From: Brachycybe producta
Taxonomy: Eukaryota > Arthropoda > Diplopoda > Playtdesmida > Andrognathidae
Direction of reading: 5' to 3'
Length of the DNA stretch: 64,000 bases
Assembly: GCA_036925085.1 (NCBI GenBank)
Contig: JAUPFP010000013.1
Coordinates: forward strand, 3,373,155-3,437,154
Part shown: positions 1 to 13,443 of the stretch, one piece after another
Layout of the letters: each line of letters opens with the position of its first letter
Numbering within the stretch: position 1 is the stretch's first letter
The notes under the pieces: model-generated
The model's input: the letters and a program-made list of their open reading frames with translations, nothing else
Told to the model about the DNA's origin: nothing
Databases searched by the model: none
Translations under genes and position numbers: made by a program

Positions 1-36
1 AAGTTGAATTCCTGATTTAGGGTTGGGAAAACATAC

Positions 37-165
37 AGACCACTTTTGGTGGTCGATTTCGACTGCAAAAGGAAGTCGAGTTGTCGCTAAAACAGACCAC
101 TTCGAACCTTTCCCACCTGCAACTTCATGTTGCAGTCGAAATTGTCGACCACCAAAAGTGCCCAA
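37..165. mobile_element. Small foldback element, TGGTCGA family
   Basis: The left end (CCACTTTTGGTGGTCGA) and the right end (TCGACCACCAAAAGTG) are inverted copies, and inside them TTTCGACTGCAA is mirrored by TTGCAGTCGAAA. Related ends recur near 4797-4980, 12640-12740, 28155-28300 and 58560-58640. No coding capacity is seen. The class is unassigned. Confidence 0.6.
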
Positions 166-298
166 AAGACTTTTATAGTTGAAGAAGAAATGTTTAGAAC
201 TTTTTTTAACGATCAAAATGATTCATATTAAATTATGTATCTTTTCTCTCTTATTATTTCTGTAGCCACATCGGCCTCCTGGATGATTGTGTTTGACG

Positions 299-1929
299 AT
301 GCAAGAAGAAGGTGATCGTGATTCTCAGGAAGATGTTAGCAATCCACATCCTCAGTTTTACATCCGACGTTATCCCCAGACGACGCGGCACTCGGTGGCG
401 AGAGCGTCCGTCGTCGTTGGTAGCGGCGGTGGCGGCGGTAGCGGCAGCGAAGGTCCTCCTCATTCATCTCCACATAATCCACTTTTACTTACTTCTTCTT
501 CGGCGACGACAAATCTCTCGTCTCCATCTTCGACATTGTCGTTTTCGTCTCCATCATCGCCACCACCATCGTCTACGTCAACATCACATCCTCTTCCATC
601 GTCGTCCACTTCGATGCTTTCTGGTGGAGGAAGAGAAGAAGATGATGAGGAGGAGGATGACGAAGAAGAGGAAGAAGATGAAGGAGGAGGAGGAGGAGGA
701 GGAGATGCAGATGATGGACACTCCTCTTCCTCCGCTCGAGATGACCATCGTAGCCTTAGCGACACTGACCAACCCCTTCACCACCACCACCAACAACAAC
801 AACAGCAACATCAAAGACATTCTTCTTCTTTGGCGACCACCTTTGCCTCTCGCCACTTTATCCATCCTTCGTCTCCATCTATGATCAATCCATCATCACT
901 TTCCTCCATTCATCATCCTCATTCTCATTCTAATCATCATCATCATCATCATCATCATCATGAACATTCGTCATCGTTGCCGTCACCATTAACTCCTCCT
1001 CCACCACTTCCACCTCATCCACATCATCAGCATCATCATCATCATCATCATCCACCAACTTCCCTCCAGTTTCGACCTGTCTCCAGCTCTATCCTAACCG
1101 CCACTGTACCAACTTCCTCTTCCTCTTCCTCCTCTTCCTCTCAGCCTCAGCCTTACAGAGGATCAAGACCTTACAATACAAACCGACATAATTTAACCCT
1201 TTATCCTCTGGAACAAAATAATTCAAGACCTCGCCTTTCACATACACTATCGTGTCCTCAAGGAAGTGGACCACCTCCTTCTTCTCATTTCATTAACGGG
1301 GTTCATCGTCAGGTCTCCGTCCCTGTGGCACAGAGGGAAGTTCAGTCTACGATGATGGCTGAACGGTCGATGGAACGGCCGAATGTTTTAAGGTCCATCA
1401 GTAGAACACAGACCATCAAAAAGTAATCTTTTGGACTGTTTTCTGATTTCGTCTGAAGGTGGCTAAATAGATATTTATTATGTATTTGTCGCCCCAGATG
1501 GCGCCACTGTAGTGGCTAGTGGCTGTAGTGCCTTCTCTCTCCAACTGTGGTTTTGAGAAAATTTATTATTTATAAATGCCATAATGCCATGAAAAAACTT
1601 AACATAATCTTCTACTATTCTAGTCTTGAAAACAATTTGAATTTTGTCATAATATTATTTCTAAAAAAAAAAACGTTCGCTTGACGTTTTTGCGTCCAAA
1701 TTTTACAAACAAGATCTACGAAGTATAGCGTTAGCCACTGCAAAGCGCCATCTGGGGTCACAAAAAACAAAATAATTATTTATTCAGCCACCTTAAGGTA
1801 TTTTTAAAATGGAGAAAAATGCTTCTTGAATTTTGATTAAGCAGTCTTTCGGGAGCAATATGAAATAAAACTAGAAAATGTTTTTGAAACTAGAATGGTA
1901 GCTCAGTCTCTTAAGGTTGATATATTATT

Positions 1930-2003
<74 letters not shown>

Positions 2004-5000
2004 GCCAGGTCTGTGTGTGTGTGTTTGGGTGTGTGTGATTAATGCTGTACAATTTATATAAATTTAAATGAATAAATGAAGCGCTTTTTTGCTCAAGGTC
2101 AACTATGTGTTGCACACTTCCCATCCAAAGAACCCCATGATATTAAATTGGAGAGGGGAAAAGGTTGGAAAGTGTAGAGGGGGGAGAGAAACGTGGAGGG
2201 GAAAAAAGGGGGAGGGGTAAACTGAAATTGAAATGAAAGGAGTAAAAAAAAAGAACAAACGACGTGCATCCGCACACCAGAGAAAATGAAACACTCATTT
2301 TCTCTTTCAAATATAAAAAGGGGAGGGGATAATAGTAGCAAAAATTAAACTACAGTTTATCACGAGCAATTGTGCCCAGAATTAGAATTTCTTTTGCTCA
2401 GCCCTTTTATGGACGTCATCAATTTCTAATTGGTTCGTTACTTGATCTGACGTCATAAAAGGGCGGAGGAAAAGAAATTCTAATGCTGGGCACAATTACC
2501 TGTGAATTTTGCTCCCGTCATTTATGACGGGTTACCCCACTTGTATTTTATATATCTTTTAAATTAAGCCTTTTTGGCAGTTTAAACAATTACCCAACAT
2601 TAAGCAGACGATATTTTCTTTACATTTTTTTGTTCATAATAAGTTTATTTTGAAAGATATTAACGTGAAAACAACAGTTTTAACCCCTTAACACACTTTC
2701 AACTTTTTCTTAATTTTGCCACTTGAAACGCAGAATAACCAGATTTAAAAAATCATCTATTGATTGATAATGACGTTTTGACAATCATTCTAGTTTCTAA
2801 AACAATTCAATTTCTACTTATTGTTGCAAGATTTATTTGAAATTACAAGTGTAAGCGAAGATACGGAGATGATTTGCACAATAATATTTTGAATAATAAA
2901 CATTTTAAGGCAGTTTGAAAAAATAATAAATTTTAACTTTTTAACCAACAAAATCTGTGAAACAATTTTGAACTTCCATTTAAAAAAATGTTTATTTTTT
3001 GAAGATGTTATTATTGGTAAATATTTTTATGGCACCTTTTCTACTTTAATTAGAATGATCTTCTTATGATAAATAACTTTTCTTTTAAATTATGTTCTAT
3101 TTTGTTGTAAATTATTTAATATTTTCGACAGTTATATTCGTAAAAGTACTGCAACGTTTTTCGGTGTCGATGGTGAGAATGAAGAGGACCATAGAAGACG
3201 ATGGATGGAGAGGCGGAAACGGATGGCATGTAAACGTTACGGGCAACTGAAAGAACCATATCGGACACAAGTTTCGAGAGATGGTTGTGGTGGTGGTGGT
3301 GATGCATCGAGTACAGCCGGAACGGCAGGAACCATACCTTCGCTCGACACTCCGGATTCGATTCCGACTCGTTCGTGGCCCAGACAAGTTTCTCGTGTTT
3401 CGGATATCGATTCGATAACGACAGTGTCTTCGGGAGTAAGACTAAGAACGATGTCATCTCGTCGGCAAAAGGATTCTGTGGTTAGGTTAACGTGGGATGG
3501 ATTAGCTTACATCGCTTCCGTAAGTTGTCAGTTTTATTGATGTGCGTTACAAACTTATTCTCTAAAAACACTTTTTTTTTGGTAATATTTGAAGACGGTT
3601 TCGAAAAGGCGACGGCGGACGGCCGTAAGTCAACCCCCTAGTCGTCCTCAAGTGCAGCTTCCGAATCGTAACTTCCGTTTCAGCACCGATGACAGCGTCT
3701 TCGAAGAGTCGATTGATCCGTATTCTCCACAGGTCTCTTAAGAAAAATATTTTGTAATTAAAAGAAAATAGAACTTCATTTATTTATTACGTATATTAGA
3801 CTTTTAAGATGAAATTCTAAGTTTTTTAAACACGAAAAAAAATAGTAAATAGATGGAATTAATTGATATTTTGAAAATAATTTTTGTGGAAATCGTTTTA
3901 GCATGCAAAATAGGATATCGGATTTTTGTCCAGTGCCTTAGTAATATTTAAATCGAAAATATTTTTAACATGAAAAATTTTTTAATCAAAAAAATCCTTA
4001 ATCTTAACATGAAGTAAAGTTAAGAACTAAAGAAATTCGGTTAACGTAAATTAGAAGAGATTGTTGCATGAACAGTCTCGTATTTCTGGTCATTTGTACG
4101 TAGGGTCATTCGACAATGGAATTTACTTCCAGAAGATGCTGTGCGTGGGAATTGTTATTAAGATCTGGGGAATCCTTAGAGGTACTATTAAACAATGCAT
4201 ATATGTAATGATGCTGTAATTGAACTTATTATATTAAAATGGGGGGTGGGGATTTGTAGTGCAGGGAATAAATGTTTAGTTTGAGAATGCATTTTGAAGG
4301 TGTTGCTTTTGGAATAAATGGTCTCTCTGCAACAGGCCCTCTGGGCTGCTTGCAGAGTATCGGTAATTATTCAAATTCAAAATATTTAGGTTTGTTTCTT
4401 TTGTCATTAAATTTATTCTAAAATATGTTTTTTAAAATGTTTCTTTTAACATGAAATTCGTTTAACACGAATAAATATTAACGTTAGTTCCATTTCGTGT
4501 TAAACGTTTTCTACTGTAGTTTTGGGTTTGTAAATCTTAAATTTTAGGTTTTCGCGTTTTTCATCAAAAGTTTTGATTTTGAAATAATTTAATATTATAA
4601 AAGTGGTTTTTCATTTTTTAAAATAAATAATTAGTTGTTTGCTTGTCGAAAAAACTTAATAATTTCCCTACTTTTCATTTTTACATCAATGTTTTGAAAT
4701 CTATAGTTCTAGAAATTCATTTGCTATTCTAGTTTTTAACATACTTCGAATTTCTTGTTGAAGTTGTTTTTTTTTTAAAAAAAAGGCATTCATAGATAAG
4801 CGACTTTTAGTGGTCGAGATGGACTGCAAAAAGTTTTTGGCGTGTGGGCTAATCGACTGCCAGCGGTTGGGAAGTTAGTTGAATGAACTGCAAAAAGTGG
4901 TCATATAGAGTCGACTCAAGTGATCGATTTTGGCCACATGCCGAACACATTTTGCTGTTCATTTCGACCAATAAATGTATTTCGCCTGTGAACGACCTTA

Positions 5001-8000
5001 AAGTGATTTCTTTTGATTTTTTTCTCAGCCTGAAATGAGCGTTCCGACTCCGGACTTCGATTCTGTGACAGAAGACGTTTTCTACGATCGTATCACCCCG
5101 TCCTCTCCTGCCTCAACTCCTTACATGCCTCCAGATTATATCTCGCCGTTATCTTTGGTTCAAGTGCATCCCATTAGCCTTTCATCAGCTCCGATGTCAA
5201 CAGAAGAAGGGTTCGAACTTATTATTATAACGTAAGAAAGATTTTGTTTGATTAATTTATAATCGAAACTTTTTTTTTACGAAACAAAAAGTATTGCCAC
5301 CGGTTGGCGTCGTTCCGTTCCCGTGCCAGAAGTTCCCGAACAAGACGAACTGAGTGTCGGAATGAGACGTATGTGGAAGCGAATAACGGATCAACTTTTC
5401 GATAATTCTGATCGGCGTCAATACGGAATGGGAATCGTCGGAAGATACCTGAAACGAAGTTTTCGCAAAGATCGAATAACGACTGAAGTGAAGGAGCAAC
5501 TAGAGGACATGGATGACCACAGGTGTTATGTATTTAAGAAATCAAATTATAATTTGTTAACTATTTTTAGTAATAATAAGTAATTCTTTTTAGAGTCTCA
5601 AAAAAATTCTTAAATAAATTTTGATGAATTAAAAGACCATTAATAATTATAATTATTAATGGCCTTATATTAAAATTCATAATAACAGAATAACTTATGC
5701 AACGTTTTGTGGTTATGTGTGTGTTTTAAGGCCATTCTTCACTTACTGGGTGACCACTGTCCAAATACTAATTACTATCATATCATTGGCTGTGTACGGA
5801 TTTGGACCGATTGGGTTTGAACAGACGCAGAGGTCGGGACTGGTGAGTAACTAAATTCTAGGCAGTCCGAATGTCTCGCTTGTAACAAATGCAATAGAGG
5901 TTTTAATCGATTTCTTTTTTAATATAAGCCATTATTGCAAAGTATGCAAGTGCTAGAAAATAATGAACGAAACTTTTTGGAGAAGAAACTTTGTATTTTA
6001 GATGTAACTTTTAAGAAAACAAAATTTGAAATGAAATTAGAAACTAGAACACAGTAAATGTATCACGTAAAAGTATTTTCATATTAAAATTTTTAAAAAT
6101 AAACTTTTTGTGGCAATTTTTGTAAAAAAACAACATAAAAATCAATCCATTTTTAAATGACAACAAAAAGTTTATTTTTAAATATATTAACACGAAAATT
6201 GTTTGTGTGATTCTGTTACTTTCTAGTTCAAAATTTTAGATAATATTCCATGTCCTTTAATTTCCAGTTTTAATTTCAAAATAAAACTATTATTGTTGAA
6301 AATATTCTTTTTATGGCAGTTTGAAAATGATGAAAATTGACTTTATTGCTGGGTAATTGGCCAACTTAAAGTGAAAAGCGAAAACCACCTCATTCTAACT
6401 AGCATAACAAAATGCGGTTTTCAGTCAAAGAACCTGAGTTAGGAACAACAGTTTGTCAGTTCCAATTTGGAAAAGACGCATTTCTTTGACATGCATGACA
6501 ATGCATTTTTCTTCTAGTTTTGAACATATCTTGAAATTATTTTTCAAGTTTTTGTTAAAAAAAAACCCCTGATGTTTTTGTCCTCACGATGTTTTATGGA
6601 CAACTGATTTTCGAACTCTGGGTTAATCTGCGTTTCAGGAGCAACCTTAATGAAAAATTTAAATTGTGTTAGAAACGAAAACGGGTAGCTAAACCTGGCA
6701 TATAAAAAGCTTAATATAAAAAAAATAATTAACACGAAAATACGTTTCTAAAACACTTTCAAGTTTCTCTTAATTTTTCTCTTGAAAGACACAATAACTA
6801 GAATTTGGGGGTCATTTTCATTTTAAAAACCACCTTAAGATGAAGAGGAGGAAAAACCTGAACGATTTCTTTCTTTTAAAATGTCGTTTTAATTAGGTTC
6901 TTGTGACGAGTTTGTCATTACAACAGATCGATTATTTCGAACCAGATAACTTTTGGATCGGTCCTCGGGCCGTGAGTTGATTTTTTTTTTTAATTATTGT
7001 GGTTCTTGTAGTCGAGCTTTATAAAAAAAGGATTTTGTTCTTCTACTTTTTTGGATCGTCGCAACTATTTTTTCGTTTTCTAGGCCGACCTTGTTCATCT
7101 GGGAGCGAAGTTTGCACCTTGCATGAGGCGCGATCAGAATGTTTTCGAGGCGGTCGATGCGGACCGTTCTCGAGAGCGCAACACCGCCTGCTGTATTCGT
7201 AACGATAATTCCGGTTGCGTTCAGACCTCGCGGGACGAGTGCTCTGTAAGGATGTTTCCCAGTTAGTGAACTTCTCCACTTAAGTCTCGTATTTCATTTA
7301 TTTTTATATTATTGTCTCTCTTGGATTCTCTCTCTTTCTCTCCTTCTCTTATTGTTCTTACTGTCTTTTTATATAATCTTTTTATGGAAATTTTTCTAAA
7401 ATCTTTTTTTTTGTGTGTGTGTTTCTTCATCGTTTTTGTCTTCACTGAATTTCTATGTCATTCAACAACACACATTGTTTTTTTTTGTAAACTTTTTTGT
7501 ATCCAACGAGAAGGAATCCTGACCATAGCGCGTTTATATCTGTTGGGGCCCCTAGGAACTATGGGATTTCGGGGCCAATGGTGTTCGGCAATTTTTTATT
7601 TTATTCAATTAATAAGAATATAAGAAATAATCACGTGCAATTTTTGTATTGCATAAAGTTAGCTGTAAAGAGAATTACAACCAAATTAGTAATTAGAAAA
7701 ACTATTTTACACTAAATTTAATATTATGTATATATGAGCGTATATGACTAATAGCCACTTCACACGAAACACTTGTGTGTCACCACTTTCTGTCACCACG
7801 CAGTGGTAGATGCAGCGTGCTTCACACTGACCACCGTTGAAAACAGTGGAATGCTGTTAGTTAAGTCATACCGCTGACTATTGACAAACAAGAGTGTGTT
7901 CGCCTCTCGTGACTGTACTTGAACACTCATTGCTACGGTGTTGTAAAAAAATATGATGGCGGTGTCTCGTGTGTATATGTCCATACTACTAATCAATGGT

Positions 8001-11000
8001 CTGTTCAAAATGAAAGCTTTTTTGTGGAGACGCAAAGTGTCTCATGTGATTCTGGGCTAAAGTTTTGACTTTTTAAACCCCGAATGTTGAATATTTTATT
8101 TTTTTGTGTGCTTCGTATAAAGAACATTTGTCAGAACGAGCAAAAAAGAGCTGTAAGTTTTTGACAGTTGTCCAACTTATAGTTTGGACATAGTTTTTTT
8201 TTTTTTTTTCTAAAAACGTTTTGCTTTCTTAAGTTCTCTCATACGGAAATTTGTTTTTGTAACTCTTTTGAGTTTGCAACCATTAGGAGATTTCTTTTTT
8301 GTTGCCGTGCGTTTTATTGATTGACGCACACTAGAAATATTTCAAACGAAATTTTTTTTTCTCGGCTACTTACTACTAGATTTCGCAAGTATAAAAAAAT
8401 CCACGTTACGTAGTTTTGTTTTTTTCAAGAGCAATTTGAAACCAAGTAGCATTGTATTCAGCAATGTCAAGTTGTTCTCTGTATTTTTTTTTAACAAAAA
8501 AAAGGTATTTTTGAAATGTAGCTGTTGAGTTTTAGATTTCTTTAAGTGCAACTGTTCAGAAATGGTTTTAGACATTGAGAAACTCAAAATTGTTAAAGGC
8601 CGCAGACTGGTTTTAAGCTCTTTTTGACTTCAGGTGGGGAAATTTGAGAGATTCGCATATAAAATAAAAGCCGAAACGTGTCTTTTTTTAAAAAAAAATA
8701 CGAGACGATGAAGAAAAAAATCTCTAGTTGGAGATCTCTAAGTAAACAAACGTCTTGACATCTTTTCTTCATTCGTTCTCTTTTTTGCGTGTTTTTTTTT
8801 CTCTTTCTTTCTCCATTTAACATTTCTATATAGTACATGTACAAATTGCACTTTGTTGGTGACATGAATTTTTTTCTCTTCTCTTTTTTTCCCTCTTTAC
8901 ATCTCACTTGACACACGAGGATTGCTTGCTGGGGTATGAAGTTATTTTTTGTCTTTAATTGATATTCCCTCTTCTTGGTAGTTTTTAGAAATGAATTTAG
9001 TTGCAATCGCCAGACAGGCAGTTCTTGTGTTTTTTATTCATATTATCTTGTTTTGTGTGGTATTTTTTCTCTCTCTCGTAAAATGACATCATCACATCAC
9101 CAATGAAACATGTTTATGACAAAATCCATTTATCAGAAAGAAAAAAGTTTATTCTTAGGGTCATATTCTTAATTATTGCTAATTCAAAGGTGGTCCTAAA
9201 CTTATGAACCTTTTTCGTGTAAAAATTAATGAGTTTAGCCATAGCTTTGACTAAACATTCATTGAGGATATTTTGTACAAAATATGGTCAGTTTGTTAAC
9301 TGCTTGCCGTTATTTTCTTACTACAATTGAATGCTACTAACAAAAATTACGTTGCTATCTAACATCAAAATTTAATCTGAAAGATTTTAATCAGCTTTAG
9401 TCGCTGGGCTATGAGGGTCGTATTCTTAATGATTGTTACGTCAAAGGAAACTCTTGAACTCCTGATAGGAAGTTTCATGTAAAAGTTGATTTACCACTAG
9501 CCTTGACTTAAAAAGCATTTAAAAATACGACCCCGAGGGACTAGTGAAGGGCTCTGAGCTTAAAAGGCGACTTGATTGTAACGTGTCTCTGTCCTTAGGC
9601 GTCCACTAAGCTTAATTTTTTAATTAGGTATCAAAAACACTCATCTACCAATAATTACACACGGTAAACACAAATGACAGCGCATGCTATGATCTTGTAC
9701 TTTTAAATTAAAAGCAGAATCAATCTTCAACTTTTGAACTATGTTTTCAGGATAACTTATTGCTAAGTAATTATTTATTATTTTGATGCGTTTTTTGCAC
9801 AATTCTTATTTGAAATTTAAAATAAAACTGCAATTAAGAATTTAAGATGAATGCGTTTTTTTTAAATGAGAAAAGAGAAATAAAAAAAGCATTCATTTTA
9901 AATTTTTAATTGCAGTTTATTTATTTTTTTTATTTAAATTTGCAACGATTTGCAAACAATTAATAGTTTTCATGAAGTTTAATTGGCTGACATTCAGGTT
10001 CAAGTTAACAAAAAGTAAAAAAGGTGCTTGAACTTCAACTTGAACCCTCTGAACAGAGTTCAAACACTGAAAATAAATTTTGTTAATGCGAGTACTATTG
10101 AACAGAGTTTCGTCATATTGGAACCTTGTTAAGATTTGTAGGCCATAGTAGTTAAAACACTTTTAATACACGGAATGTGTATTCATGCTGCATGCCATCA
10201 TTTTGAATAGTATTTTTAGTAGATGTTTTATTTGTTAAAATTAGATGATTATCGTATTTAAGAATGCATTTTTAATTAAAAAGTAAGGCACATACACATT
10301 GTTAATTTTGTCAATAACCACAATTCAACCATAAAAAATATTTCGTCTTTTTTTTCGCGGTAATTAAAAGGCTTATTTTTGTTTCGATTTTTTTTTTTGG
10401 TGCTGTCCACCACTTTTCATTCATCAGACTACAATTTCCACTTGGAAAAAGTGGCATTCTAAAGATACGGGTCCCGGAGGCAGAATTTCGGGATCTGTTT
10501 GTGGGCAGGACCCAGGGTTAGTCTAGTCAATTTGTGACTTCATGGTTTTGAAACTCTTTTATTTTAAATATGTTTTCATTTTTGTACATTTAGTTACTGT
10601 AGTGATCCACCTTCGACACCACCATACAATTGGCCCGATGACATTACGAAGTGGCCAGTAAGTTCCGCTAACTTTGTATGCCATCAAAACAGTCTCTGCA
10701 ATTTTTACTTTTATTATAGATTTGTCGGAAGAAGGTTCGCAGTGACCTTAGCCGTGCTGCTCACGAACACATGGCTTGCGAGGTGATTGGTCACCCGTGC
10801 TGTATCGGTATTCTCGGCGAGTGTCATATCACGACTCAAGATTACTGTGACTTTGTCAAGGGATTCTTCCATGAAGAAGCTGCTTTATGTTCTCAGGTGA
10901 ATTATAAACAATTAGGGACAATTTTATTGTAGTAACCAAAGTAGAGGTGGTTTTTTTATTGGAAGGTTTCATGTCTTGATGACATTTGTGGGATGATTCC

Positions 11001-12071
11001 ATTCTACAATCCGGATGTCCCAGACCAGTTTTACAGGCTTTGGACGTCTCTTTTCTTACATGCTGGGTATGGCGATTTGACGCTAGTTGGTGGTTCAGTT
11101 TTTAATTTCTCCACACATTTGTTTAAAACAAGTTCTTGTTTTTTTAAATGTTGCCATAAAATGAAAAGAGCGCTTTTATGAAGTAACTTAAGAAAAAAAT
11201 TTCAAAATAAAATTCAAACTGTCAAACTAAGCTGATCATCTGAAGAATTGCCCCATTTCCCGATAGGCCAGTCTGCTGCAGTCTTTCTACTTAATACTTT
11301 TATTATTAAGTAATTTATTAAACAAAAGGTCTCATTGTTTGTCTGCAAATGTTCAAAAATGATAAAAATGAAATGATTTTTTTCGTTCTCATTTTTATTT
11401 ATTAGATTGGTTCACTTGTCTGTGACTGTTCTAGTGCAGTATTTTTTTATGCGTGATTTGGAAAAGTTAACTGGTGTTTTGAGGATAAGTTTGATTTATA
11501 TAGTGAGTGGTGTTGCCGGTAACCTCGCAAGTGCCATCTTTGTGCCCTATAGAGCAGAAGTAACATTATGTTGTTTTTAATCAAAAATGACACTTTTTTT
11601 TAATTAGAATTAAATTTTAATTTTGCTATTAATTTGTAGGTCGGTCCAGCTGGTTCTCAGTTTGGACTTCTAGCGTGCCTCATCGTCGAAGTCATTCACA
11701 GTTGGCAGATGCTTAAAAAGCCAGGCATTGCTTTGATGAAGTTGTTAGCAATTGTCTTGGCGCTGTTCATCCTCGGTCTTCTGCCGTGGATAGACAACTA
11801 TGCGCATGTTTTTGGGTTTATTTTTGGTTTTTTGTTGTCCTATGCCCTGTTGCCTTTCGTGTCTTTCGGTGTCTACGACCGTCGAAAGAAAATTTCGCTG
11901 ATCTGGATCTGCCTGCTTACGATGGCTGTCCTTTTGGCCACACTTCTTCTCCTCTTCTACATTTATCCCATCTACGAGTGTGAATTCTGCAAGTACCTTA
12001 CTTGTGTGCCATTGACTCAACACTTTTGCACTACGCAAGATATCAACATTACGACAAGGAGACAGTTATGA
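299..12071 (+). CDS. RHBDF: Inactive rhomboid protein (iRhom/RHBDF), 14 exons, about 1149 aa
   Basis: Exons: 299-1422, 3132-3519, 3595-3732, 5029-5231, 5292-5522, 5731-5842, 6897-6971, 7084-7245, 10428-10516, 10594-10657, 10720-10896, 10966-11066, 11406-11559, 11640-12071; all phases close. iRhoms are ER/Golgi multipass pseudoproteases that escort ADAM17 and control EGF-type ligands (family knowledge). Seen here: a long cytosolic tail rich in Ser, His and acidic runs; the conserved segment ending TQTIK followed by [16 protein letters not shown] before the first membrane span; a Cys-rich luminal iRhom homology domain (exons 7084-10896); then the rhomboid core. The catalytic GxSG is replaced by GPAGS at residues 1008-1012, while the His of NYAHVFGF (about residue 1062) is kept, so the protein should be proteolytically dead, as in all iRhoms. 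The start ATG at 299 follows an in-frame TGA (284) and a splice acceptor at 265, so a 5' UTR exon lies upstream. The tail is longer than in vertebrates. Confidence 0.93.
1456..1794. mobile_element. MITE with AAGGTGGCT termini in iRhom intron 1
   Basis: It begins AAGGTGGCTAAATAGATATT and ends with the near-inverse, ATTTATTCAGCCACCTT. A sub-terminal GCGCCATCTGG-type motif is present at both ends in inverted orientation. Related sequences lie near 15790-16215, 27410-27910 and 45050-45370. It is non-coding. Confidence 0.6.
1933..2038. repeat. (AT)n microsatellite followed by (GT)n
   Basis: About 33 AT dinucleotides run to position 2000, followed by a short GT-rich run. It lies in iRhom intron 1 and can be read as coding only as low-complexity Tyr-Ile, which is not credible. 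Confidence 0.95.
2000..2545 (-). mobile_element. Dispersed repeat, second copy in the SRSF2 intron
   Basis: Segments around 2080-2150 and 2510-2540 (CCCGTCATTTATGACGGGTT) recur in inverted orientation at 39445-39690, including the GGGGTTCTTGGATGG stretch and the sequence beside the (AT)n. Inside it, 2361-2510 is an inverted repeat with CAATTGTGCCCAG ends and TGACGTC-type internal motifs; a half copy of that lies at 20850-20935. Confidence 0.55.
4070..4375 (+). mobile_element. 3' remnant of a non-LTR retrotransposon
   Basis: A short frame from about 4105 reads [16 protein letters not shown], the type of motif found at the extreme C-terminus of many non-LTR (jockey/CR1/RTE-like) reverse transcriptases, and soon meets stops. 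It is followed by a tail with CTGGGCTGCTTGCAGAGTAT, matched by a similar tail at 24545-24600. It lies in iRhom intron 3 and is long dead. The family assignment is by pattern only. Confidence 0.45.
4797..4980. mobile_element. Degenerate TGGTCGA-family element
   Basis: It carries TAGTGGTCGAGATGGACTGC and a second, diverged half with GACTGC and AAAAAGTGGTCA motifs. It ends shortly before the exon at 5029. Confidence 0.4.
7246..10427. other. Large iRhom intron, 3.2 kb, no gene
   Basis: It holds T-rich simple sequence, a short element at 9413-9533 with GGGTCGTATTCTTAA and AAAAATACGACCC ends (a related left end at 9157), and an inverted repeat at 9797-9962 with AACTGCAATT arms. Reading frames here are short and T-rich; none looks coding. 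Confidence 0.7.
9413..9533. mobile_element. Short MITE with GGGTCGTATTCTTAA end
   Basis: The right end AAAAATACGACCC is the approximate inverse of the left end. A related left half lies at 9157-9300. It is about 120 bp and non-coding. Confidence 0.4.
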
Positions 12072-12096
12072 TGATCACGAGAGAGCAAATTAAACA

Positions 12097-12102
12097 AATA
12101 AA
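12097..12102 (+). terminator. Poly(A) signal candidate of iRhom
   Basis: An AATAAA hexamer lies 25 bases after the iRhom stop codon. Others follow within 300 bases, so the true 3' end is not fixed. Confidence 0.4.
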
Positions 12103-13225
12103 TGAGTCAACGCTTCGTATTTCTGCAACATTTTCATCTTGAGAAAGAAAAACGTAAGGATTGAGCTAAATTTTCAAACGTAATGGCAAACTTTTTTTTT
12201 CAGTAATTTTTTTTTTCCAACAGACTTGACGGTAATAACAAATTTTATTGTTTATAAATATTATATATATATAAATAATTTCAAAAGAGATTAAACAACA
12301 ACAAAAACAACAAGAACAAACAATCCTTTGACTGTTTCACAAGTGCCAAAAAAACACCATCTAATTTAAACAAAATAAACTTATAAATAAAATCCCTCCT
12401 TGTCACCTGAAATCCTATTATTAAAAATAACAAAAAAAAGTCCCTTCTATATTCTTCCACTGCTTCATCATTCATCATCATCATTACTACTACTACTTCT
12501 TCTTCTTCTCGAAATATCCCTTGAACTTTATTCTCTGCTTAAGATTTTGTTTTTTGGCTTTGAAATGGATTTCGAAAAAAAATATACTTATAAGTAATGA
12601 GAGTCAATTAGGGCATTGACACACACACACACACACCGTTTTGGGTGGTCGATTTTGACTGCAAAATTAAGTTACAGTGTGGCTGCAACGTGGTTGCAAT
12701 GTATTTTATTGAAAGATTCGAAATGGTCGGTTTTGGCGACAACCCTACTTCATTTTCCGGGCGAAATCTATCACCAAACGTTTTCTGTGTGTTTTCAAAT
12801 CTCATTATGATCAAAAGTTGATCGTGCATGATTTTTTTAAAATCACCTTGCTTTCTTCCTCTTCGTTCTCCTAAAAATTCACCCTATTTTTTATCAATTA
12901 ACTTTTAAATATTCTTGTTTTTATGTCAATTTCGTCTTTTATTTTGAAAGTTCTTTTAAAAGTTTTCTTTAACTTTTTTTCTGTAAAAGAAAAAGAAAAT
13001 TTGAATGCAAAAAAAAAAGATTAAAAGGAAAGTTTCATATAAATTGAAAAATGGCTTTTTTTAAGAATTGCATCATCATTTCAGATTATTTTATAAGCTA
13101 AATGAGCTTAAGTTGATATAATTTGGCCATTTCAATCTAATAACTTTAAAACGTAATTTTCAGATGAAATTTCTTATGATTTAAAAGTAATAAATATGTA
13201 ATGCAATATTACAATTTTCATGATA

Positions 13226-13443
13226 CAGTAGTAGGATCTCGATTATTCAGATCTCGATAATCCAGACTTTCGGGTAATCTGAACCGGCTTTTATTATAAT
13301 CTACAGTATATGTAAATGTCTTTCTTTCAGTTTGTCATTGTTTTTACTTTTAACTTTTCAATGATGAACTAAAGAATTAATGTAAAAGTAAAAAAACGGT
13401 GATTTTCTAGTCCCATTTCGTCCGGATAATCAAGATTCTACTG
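13226..13443. mobile_element. pogo/Tc1-mariner-like MITE with TA duplications
   Basis: The element starts CAGTAGTAGGATCTCGATTA and ends with the inverse of CAGTAGAATCTTGATTATCC, and is flanked on both sides by TA. Terminal CAGTAG..CTCGATTATCC sequences with TA insertion are typical of pogo-type elements. It is 218 bp and carries no transposase. Confidence 0.75.

Noticed and set aside
460-884. Long open frames in other frames and on the minus strand across iRhom exon 1
   Set aside because: They are Ser-, Arg- or Leu-rich shadows of the triplet repeats. Only the frame from 299 ends in the conserved TQTIK segment and splices in phase.
1903-2341. Minus-strand frames through the (AT)n tract and the purine-rich block
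   Set aside because: One is Tyr-Ile low complexity; the others lie within a dispersed repeat with no family features.
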